A program made the translations under genes and the position numbers. A stretch of 64,000 bases of DNA, taken from positions 765,264,330-765,328,329 of the forward strand of contig NC_081408.1 in assembly GCF_030272615.1 (NCBI RefSeq), in the 5' to 3' direction. Origin of the DNA: Cryptomeria japonica (Eukaryota; Streptophyta; Pinopsida; Cupressales; Cupressaceae). This document shows, piece after piece, positions 56,215 through 64,000 of the stretch; the first letter of the stretch is position 1; the number at the start of each line of letters is the position of its first letter. The notes beneath the pieces were generated by a model. It saw nothing but the letters and a program-made list of their open reading frames with translations, was not told the origin of the DNA and ran no database searches.

Positions 56215-59200
56215 TTGATGAATGTAAAAGCGGCCATTATGAGGTCGACTCTTCCAAAACTTGGTCGCACATCATGCCTAGTTAGTATACTTCCAGAACT
56301 AGGTGACACTTCTTTGGCCCAAGCTGACTTAGGAGATTTCTTAGAAAGAGCTAGAAACCCTGGGGCTGACTTGATGATAGAAAGAATAGTTAGAAGTGGC
56401 TTGATTGAAGCTGTTGCTTTTTCAACTGTCACTCTTTGTCCAGAATTAGTGATAGCATGTATGAACATATATGATGTTGATAGCAAGTGCATTAGGACCA
56501 ATAGTGGTGAACCATTAGTAGAAATTAACAAAGAAATGATGATGGTTGCAATGGGAATCCCTCATAAAGAGTCGTATGACTATTGGTCAATTGGTACCTC
56601 ATATGCATTTTTCTCTGAGAAGAAAAGAACATATAAAAGTGTCATTGCAAGAAATTGGCTTCTAAAGGTTCAAAAAGGGGGGTCCCGATTACCCAAGCCT
56701 CTTACAAGAGAGATTTCATCACAGAGGTGCGGGATATTGTAATACTGTTGAACAGACTCAAAGGAAATTAACATGCTTTCTATTGGGAAGATTGGATGTA
56801 CTTTTATATTCAGGTGTCGTTAGCTGGCAAGAAACATCTTGATTGGGCACAGGTTATTGCTAAAAGGCTCCATGAGGGTTTGAGTAACTTTGTTGGAATG
56901 TCCAATTTTTATATGTCCTCATATCTATTTTATATATTGGCTTGTACTAGAGAATGACAAGGGTTGCATAATGAGCCTTGGGTGGACGACATGAAGGTTT
57001 ATGATTATTACCCATGCCTACAATTACAGACATGCAGAAAACTTCACATGATCGAATGATGTTTTTGCAGGAAGGCTTGCCTTTGAGCTGCAGGGAGACA
57101 TAAATAAAAGAATGTCAAATGAGGCCATAGAGCTGGTCAATATATATGGAAGCTAATTTATCCAATTTCCCAGATTTACTTACATTAGAGTGGGGGGCTT
57201 TGAAGGTGAACCATTCAAATTTCCCAGGTATGCCTTTGATAATTATGTGCTTATTGAAGTTTGTAGATAGCTAGCCCACACTAACAAAAGGTTAGGGACA
57301 AAGGGTAAATTCAGGGTTGCCTTCCCGATTGAACTTGGATACTATAGTTGTAAATCTATATCTGATGACCTGAACCTAGAATTAGAGTTCAAGAAAAATT
57401 AATTTGTAGCCCTACATTGCCAAACGTAAGTTTGATAGTAGGGGATATGTTGTAGAACATCTAAATGTTGATGACCATTTCTTCCATGAACCTCGATTAG
57501 AAGATTACTGGGAAAATTGTTGTGATGAATTTGAAGTGAGGAGGAGATTGTGGTCAATATTCACTCTACAACAGGTTGTTACAATGAAGTTATCCATTAA
57601 TGTTTCAGGAGTACAAGAAGAGGAAGGAGAAGATGCATTGGATCCCGAATTCAATGAAAGGGTTCAAGGGCAACCTATCCCTGAAAGTGACTGAGATAGG
57701 AGAGAAGATGAAAATATTCAAACCAAGTCCTTCACTGTCATAAGAAGAAAGGAGAAGTAGTTAAGGGACCGCAAATTTAGAAAGGAGTCGATTATCACTC
57801 CTAATGAATTAACAGTTGGTTCACTTGCTACAACATAGATTCCCACTTCCTCCTCTAATGAAATTGTTGATGTTGAAAGTACCACAAGGCTAAAAATTGG
57901 AGAGATTCAAACCAGAAGATCAAAGAGATCCCCATTGAGTTCTTCAGCAGTTCAAATCACCCATTCAAGGAGCAAAAAGAAAAACAGGGAACTAGTGGCG
58001 GATCAAATTGTTGTGGACTTGGATTCAGGCGAAGAAACCTAGGTGATCATGGATCAACAAGTGTTAAATAACCCTTCAGTGCAGGATACAAACGCATAAA
58101 AAGACCCTGAAGAAGATGCAAATCCGATGAGCACTATGACTGTTGTCAACCCACCTGATGATCAGACACCTCCGCCCAAAGAAACTTCAAGTACTTCTTG
58201 ATGGCTTGGAGCTTCAATTGGGAAGAAACGCAGTATTGTTTTTATTACTATTCCCATGGAGGATATGGTAAGTAAGTGCCTTGGGAAAATATCCAAACCC
58301 AAGAAGCTCAAAACACAAGCAATGATGGAATTTGATGATGAAACAGGCCACTGGGTAGCGGAAGTAGCTAAGCCTATCTCAAATAGAGATCTAGAAAAAG
58401 CCACTGAGAATAATTTTATTGTTGAGAAAATTGACTTGGGAGTTGCTTCAAGGGTTGTGGATGCCAAACATTTAGAATCCTCCACTAAGAGAATGATATT
58501 CAGGACCTGGAAAGATGAAAAGGACAAACTGGAGTTGAAACAAGTTGTTACTCAGATGGTAGAATATATCAATACCATACATCACCCGAGTCCTCAGCCC
58601 TTGACATAGATGACATTATCCTTTGACCCCAAATCACCAGTGAATCAAAAGTTATTGGATCGGGTCTAGAGAAGTTGCATGATAGCTAAGGTTTTTGATG
58701 AGTGGCTTGATTCCATAGTATAGCAAGGCACTGACTACATTTCTAGCCTGATCAAGGTATATGATAACGCCATAACAATGAGTAAAGAGCTAGAACTGGA
58801 AGCTACCACATGGGATAAAGAAAGAACTAAATGGGTAGCAGTCTTGGCACAGATGAATGATGTGCAGAAATTTGGCATCATGAAATTTCTTTCTGAGAAG
58901 CCAGTAGATAACCTGGATGACAACGTGTTGTATGTATCAATTAAGAATATTGAAAGGAGGAAATCTATCATTAAACAGGGTCATGAAGAATCTGTCAAGT
59001 TACTAAAAGGATTAAAAGAACTTATTGATACGATGCAAAAAGATCTAAAATGCATCGACATACAACTCTTGAAGGAGGATGGACATACGATTGAACCCGT
59101 GACAGATATGGTCAAAACCTTTAAAGAAAGGGTGCAACTTGTTAAAGAGACAAAGTCTCTAACTACATATGACTTTTCCAAAGTGACAAGGATAGAATCA

Positions 59201-59278
59201 ATGTTAGCAATCTGCTTTGATCATTTGGAAGCAGCGCATTCTACACATTGTACTCCCGCACTATCAAGTTATCCTTAA
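56215..59278 (+). pseudogene. Decayed retroelement-associated reading frame, family unknown
   Basis: Open blocks on the + strand, 56215-56742, 58256-58609 and 58778-59278, are separated by stops and shifts. The first has the phrase C-P-E-L-V-I-A-C-M-N-I-Y-D-V-D and later G-E-P-L-V-E-I-N, then a Lys/Arg-rich end. The last is a Glu/Lys-rich helical segment with heptad-like spacing (L-L-K-G-L-K-E-L-I-D-T-M-Q-K). Such accessory frames accompany some large plant Ty3 elements, but I cannot assign a family. No catalytic motif was seen. Confidence 0.4.
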
Positions 59279-60185
59279 TTTCTCAACAACACATTTGGAG
59301 TGGCGAAATGTACGTGGTATCACGACAAAATAGGATAAATCAGCAGCCTCTTCTACCACGTTGGAGTCTTGATCAGTTTATGGATGAGCTATCATCATGT
59401 CCGCGACCTTTTTTCATTTAAGTTTTATCCAGTTTGAAGCAAACAACTTCTTTTAACTCTAGGGTAGAGTTTAAGAATTTAGGGTTATTTTCAAAAGAAC
59501 TATTGGCCTGGAGGCTATAAATGTAATTAAGCAAGCTTTGTTAATGGTTCAAAAAACTTTGATTTGAATTAGCAGACTTAATTTTCTTGGAATTGCAGTG
59601 TAGACATTTGATATATGAATGGAATGATATATTTTGTATGGTCTTCAAATCTGTGTGTTTGAATGATAGAGCAATCTATGTTGGGATGTATGCTTGTGTA
59701 CAAAATATTTTACTTCATTATCAGTTCTTCATAAGTCTGTGAATTCATTGTTTAATAAAATTAGTGGTACATTTTTGTTTAAATGATTATGATCCCCCTT
59801 GTCCTGTGAGGCATGAGCGAGTATTGATCAACATTTATGCTACATTGAGTATGCTTGGTGAAATAAGTTTTACATTAAATTGAAATGTTCAAAATTTAAG
59901 TCTATGAGCTTTACATTTATTCATAATTATCTTGTAGCATTCTTATTGTGTTGACAAATGAATGTGAATGCCTTTCTCGATTTCTGGTGAAAAGTGTGTT
60001 TCTTTCTGAGTTATTTGCATAAAAATTCATTGAATATCTTATGAGGAGTTGCACTCTTATGCAGAGGTTAAACTGAAACTCGGTTCACCCAACTATTGGT
60101 TTCATTTGCTTTTCATCAAAGGGTATACATGAGTCATCATTTTAAATATATATATTAAAGGGAAGGCAAATCTGTTAACCAACAG
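59279..60185 (+). repeat. Possible LTR upstream of a Ty3-type primer site
   Basis: Noncoding. It contains CTATAAATG (59516-59524) as a possible TATA box and ends with AACCAACA just before the primer-site motif at 60191. Its left edge and a partner LTR were not found, so this is tentative. Confidence 0.35.
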
Positions 60186-60190
60186 ATTTT

Positions 60191-60208
60191 TGGCGACTCT
60201 TCCAGGGA
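60191..60208 (+). promoter_or_regulatory. Candidate Ty3-type primer-binding site
   Basis: TGGCGACTCTTCCAGGGA closely resembles the TGGCGACTCTGCTGGGGA motif that follows the 5' LTR of many plant Ty3 elements. It lies about 280 bp upstream of a gag frame. Confidence 0.6.
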
Positions 60209-60488
60209 CTTTAATAATAAGATTGGTCACCTGGTTACAAGATACAAAGAACTGTCTTGTGAACTTTTAAGAGTCTATCCAGTTCTATCAAAATTTTGTA
60301 TTGTGAACAGGCTGGAGCCAAGAAGGTACACTAGGTCTTAGAGGCATGAAGGAATAGTTGACTCTGTCTTTCAGGAATTGAAAAACCTAAACTTTTAGGC
60401 ATCATTTTCACCTAAGAGACAAACAAGAAGTATACCTACTTCTCCATCCCCTTCATTCCTTGTATCTTTAGTCTGTCAAACCTTAACC

Positions 60489-61812
60489 TTGCATGGTGTT
60501 ACCTTACCCAGTTTAATCAACCCAACACATCTTAATATCATTCTTCCAATGGTAGCCAACAATCCTTGGGGGGCCGTATTAGGTCCATTGATTCTTGGTT
60601 TGAATTTGAATGCTTTACCCAAAGGAGCAAGGGATCATTTGTCTAAATTCAATGGCGATGGGAAGGTCACAGTTGATGAAAAATTGAATGCATTTAATGT
60701 TGCATGTGGTATAATAGTTGTCCAACATGAAGATGTTGTAGTAAGGTTGTTTGTACAAACATTAACTGAAGTTGCTGCAGATTGGTTTTATCATTTGCCA
60801 AACAGTGTAATAACAAACTGGCAAGATTTGAAAACTAGATTTGAAGCCAGGTTCAAAGTAGCAAAAGATGAGCATTCTCTTTTGGCCCAGTTAGATCAAT
60901 TAAAAAAAGAGATCCCTGAATCTATGAGAGATTTTGTAGCTAGGTTTGATAAAATTGTTCATAAAATTCCTACAAATTAGAAACCTTCAGATGATAATTT
61001 GAAATATTTTTTTATAAACTCTATGCCCTCAAAGATAACTTGATTCATGGACAAAGAGTTACAACTCTGAATGATGTTAAAACACTTGTTGTTGAGTTAG
61101 AAGATGACTTGATTACTACAGGAAAATGGAAGAGATAAGTGCAGGTGGCTAATTCGCAACCCTCTACCTCTTTAGTCCTTGCAATTCAAAGACTGATGAA
61201 TGATGTCATAACACTCAAAAGACAGTTACCCAAGGCTAGTACCTCTTACTCATAGTCTTATCAAGACATACCAAGGAGGATTACAAATCAGTTTATGGGA
61301 ACTGGGAATAAAGCCTTACAATTGCCTCCGGCTCAACAAAGACTAGAAATTGAAGCTCCACCACTTAAGGGGAATTGTGTGTTTTTCATCTCACTGATGA
61401 TCATTATGGCAATTCTTGTCCAAAGATGGAGTGGTATGCACAAATGATAAGTACAAGAGAGGCCATAAGTGAACTTAGTCCACAAGAAGAAGTCTATGGG
61501 CAACCTGACGACTCTGGAATACACTTCCTGGAGTACATGAATCAAATTCAGACAGGAGGTGACATATTGGTGACCCTTGGAGATCCTTCTTGTGCCATCC
61601 TAACTAGAGGTCAGTGTCAATCCAAAAATATAGGTACCACAACCTTTCCCAAAATTGTAGCTAAAGGTAAAGAACCTTTGAACCGGAACTTAGATAATGG
61701 TTCAAGAATTCAAGAAGTTCACATGTTGAAGCGTGTTGATCCTGATTGTTCTTTTGATATTGCTGAATTTTGTAAAGCATTAAAGATTCAGATTTCTCCC
61801 GCTAAATATTGA
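60489..61812 (+). pseudogene. Ty3-type gag, broken
   Basis: 60489-60980 (163 codons) shows the Retrotrans_gag core: a helix around L-P-K-G-A-R-D-H-L-S-K-F, V-V-V-R-L-F-V-Q-T-L, A-A-D-W-F-Y-H-L-P, I-T-N-W-Q-D-L-K-T-R-F, and M-R-D-F-V-A-R-F. It stops with TAG at 60978-60980. After shifted debris, 61375-61812 contains a Cys/His motif (C-V-F-H-x4-H-Y-G-N-S-C-P) like a divergent zinc knuckle, then Asp/Gly-rich linker. No protease or RT follows before 62977. Confidence 0.7.
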
Positions 61813-62976
61813 TGAGCCTAAACAATGGCTCTATTTTTATAGATTTTTGATATAATACTCCTACTTAGGTCTTATGATTAGATGACATTTGGATTATAAT
61901 GTTTTCCTAAGATGATACCTTTCAAGTATTTTTGAAAGTGGTTTAGCCTATACCTAAGGATGTCATATAGTGGTTTCAAATGATCTGTCTATGCAAATAT
62001 CTAAAGTTAATTATAAATATGGTTTATGTTATATCATGTTAGCATTAGTATATACACATGTTGTTGTGCGTGTTAATATCTTGATGCAGGGTCAGCAAAG
62101 GTGAGGAAAAGATAGATGGCGGTTCAAAAGATCATCAAGTATGTAACCGCAATGTAGACCCAGTCAAACAAATGCAGTTATGATCAGGATCACTGGACCG
62201 GTTCTTCAACAGATTGATTTATGAAAACATTTATAACTATTCCTAGTGGATCTTAGATCTAGGAGGCGGTCATGCTATATTTTCGCAGTTGCAGGATAGA
62301 TGTTGTTTTGATGTCCTATGTTGACTTCTTCTTTTGTTAATAAATTTTGTTCACCTATTCCATAGGGATGTGGGCAGTTAGTTACAAGTTTGTTATAAGC
62401 TTTCCTATAAATAAAAGGGATCTCTCTCATCTCGGGGATAGCAGAGAAAAAGATAATATTTTGTAATACACAATTTTCTGGTGTTATGTATGTATTTTTC
62501 AGTCAAGATGAAATAAAAAAATTAACATGATTTTGGATGATTAGATAAGTGTAATATGAAGTTTTGGAAATACTCACTCGAGGGGGCCCACTTGGTGAGT
62601 AATCCTTTGTATGTTTTAAACTAGTTTTCATACTTCTGTAGTAGTTGTTTCTGCAGTTGTCTGTTCCTGCAGCCATAGGAAACAGTTCCTATGTCTGTTC
62701 CTGCAGCCACGATAGCAGAGTAGTTCCTACTGCTCGCCAGAACTTTATCTTTTAATAGTAATTATTTAAAGCAATTTCTAGTTGTAAGATTAAGTATTAG
62801 TTTATTAGATATTCCATGTGTTTACTTTAAGAAGAATTTCCTTTCCTGCAGTTATATAAAATGGTTGCAATATGAACTTGGTGCACATACAGTGTTGGCC
62901 CATTTCAAGTTTACGTCCCTGGTTGATAACTAAATGAGCCTTTTCCATAGGAAAAGTTATCTATTCAAGGATATCT
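61813..62976. other. Noncoding, possible LTR fragment
   Basis: CCTATAAATAAAAGGG at 62403-62418 followed by pyrimidine-rich sequence looks like an LTR core promoter. A G-run (CTCGAGGGGGCCC, 62578-62590) lies downstream. No paired copy was found in the window. Confidence 0.35.
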
Positions 62977-64000
62977 TGTTGGCATATGATGAACCGGTAT
63001 GATGATAATGTATGTTGTCATTGATGTCAATAAGTGCAGGTGAACCGATAAGAAGATTGGAAGAAGTTGTTATTGATGTTCAAGTAGGAGAACCGGTATG
63101 AAGGGATGAAGTGGACCGGTGTCAGGGTTTCACTAAGTGTGACTACCGATTGGTAGTCTCAGCTCTAGGGTTTCTGGTTTGGCAATCTAGCTTGTGCGAT
63201 ACAACTGGTGACATTCTGTGATGAGTTAGTTAAGAGATAAGGATGAGATCGAGATGCCATGTCATTTTTGTGCACGTGAAGGATTTCCTTGAGGATCTTG
63301 CATGTGAAGATAGATTGCATTAAATGTCTATTTCGGGAAAGTGTATTCTTCTTAGCAGTATGTGAAGAGAGCATGATGGGTTACTGATTTTGATATGCGG
63401 TGAAGAATGGACGATGCAAAATGACTTGTGATCTGTTTGAGATTGTTTTATTCTATGCAAAGTGTTCGAACGGTCAGGATTAGACCGCTTGTAATTGTAA
63501 ACCTAAAATGTTTAGGATTTAGGGTTTATGCTACCTACTTAATTATTGTCTATAAGGTCTATGATGTTTGTTATTGTTTGTGTTGGCAAATGTTGTGTTT
63601 GTATCCGAGTGATGAGATACTAGCCAGACTAGAGTGAGTGGAAAACTGCAGAGTGTGATTGCAGAGTAAAGGAGCTGAAAAGGATCTACCTTAGCATGTA
63701 GTGTTGTTATCAGAACAGAGTTTTACCTGTTGTCTTCTTACCATTTCAACAGTAGGAAAATCCCTTTACTGGGTAGCTTTAACAGGCTTATTGCAAATCC
63801 TCTAACCAGGTGACTCAAGATCATTGAGTTCTTCAAATCCTCTAGTGAGGTAACCTTTTAACAGGGTTTCAACCTTTAACAGGGTATATAGCCATCCCTT
63901 AACCGGGTGATCTTTAACAGGATTGGTTCCTAACAGAACCTTATTGTAAAGTCTTTAACAGGACTAGGCTCCTAATAGAGTGAGCTTCAAAAGAGTTCAA
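62977..64000 (+). repeat. LTR of the intronic-Copia family, cut by the window edge
   Basis: Begins TGTTGGCAT and is colinear, though diverged, with 41739-42880. Shared landmarks include 'tgtatgttgtcattgatgtcaata', 'actaccg.ttggtagtctca', TTTAGGGTTTATGCTACC and a TATA-like TCTATAAGG, then 'cctctaac.aggt' phrases. By comparison about 430 bp of LTR should lie beyond 64000. Whether it is a solo LTR or starts an element cannot be told. Confidence 0.85.

Overview
The window reads as nuclear DNA of a plant with a large, retrotransposon-filled genome. Nested LTR retrotransposons with long LTRs, plant-type primer-binding sites (an initiator-Met tRNA complement in both Copia elements), many AT-rich tandem repeats, and one split gene whose exons have clean GT-AG borders and an 11 kb intron suggest a gymnosperm, probably a conifer. 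The species cannot be fixed from the sequence.

Layout. 1-17.1 kb is a retrotransposon nest. An old Ty3-like element on the + strand (LTR 1171-2337, decayed second LTR about 16490-17122) carries a solo LTR (3263-4696, - strand) and a 9.4 kb element on the - strand (4908-14333) that has LTRs, a primer site, a polypurine tract and a low-complexity gag-like reading frame, but no recognisable polymerase. 17.2-18.6 kb holds a broken chain of small exons. 19.9-21.1 kb is a 358-bp tandem repeat. 21.7-24.5 kb (- strand) is a decayed Cys-rich gene that looks transposon-derived. 24.6-30.0 kb is noncoding, with microsatellites and a strong hairpin.

The centrepiece is 30.08-53.75 kb (+ strand). It is a roughly 14-exon gene for a protein of about 1,850-1,880 residues with, in order, a novel N-terminal region, ankyrin repeats, a KAP-family P-loop NTPase with a membrane segment between Walker A and Walker B, a charged linker built from repeated small exons, and a C-terminal coiled coil. 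Ankyrin repeats plus a KAP NTPase with inserted membrane segments is the architecture of animal Kidins220/ARMS, which is unexpected in a plant. The gene carries two lesions: a 5.07 kb Copia element inserted in the ankyrin exon with a perfect AATAT target duplication, and an in-frame TAA just after the first membrane segment. All other exon phases agree, so decay looks recent, or this is a null allele. A second Copia element (41739-49200) lies in the long intron.

53.8-64 kb returns to retroelement debris: an LTR-like stretch rich in GGTTCAA motifs, a decayed reading frame of unknown family (56.2-59.3 kb), a primer-binding site with a Ty3-type gag (60.2-61.8 kb), and the start of another LTR of the 41.7 kb Copia family, cut by the window edge. 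No tRNA, rRNA, CRISPR array or bacterial-style operon was seen.
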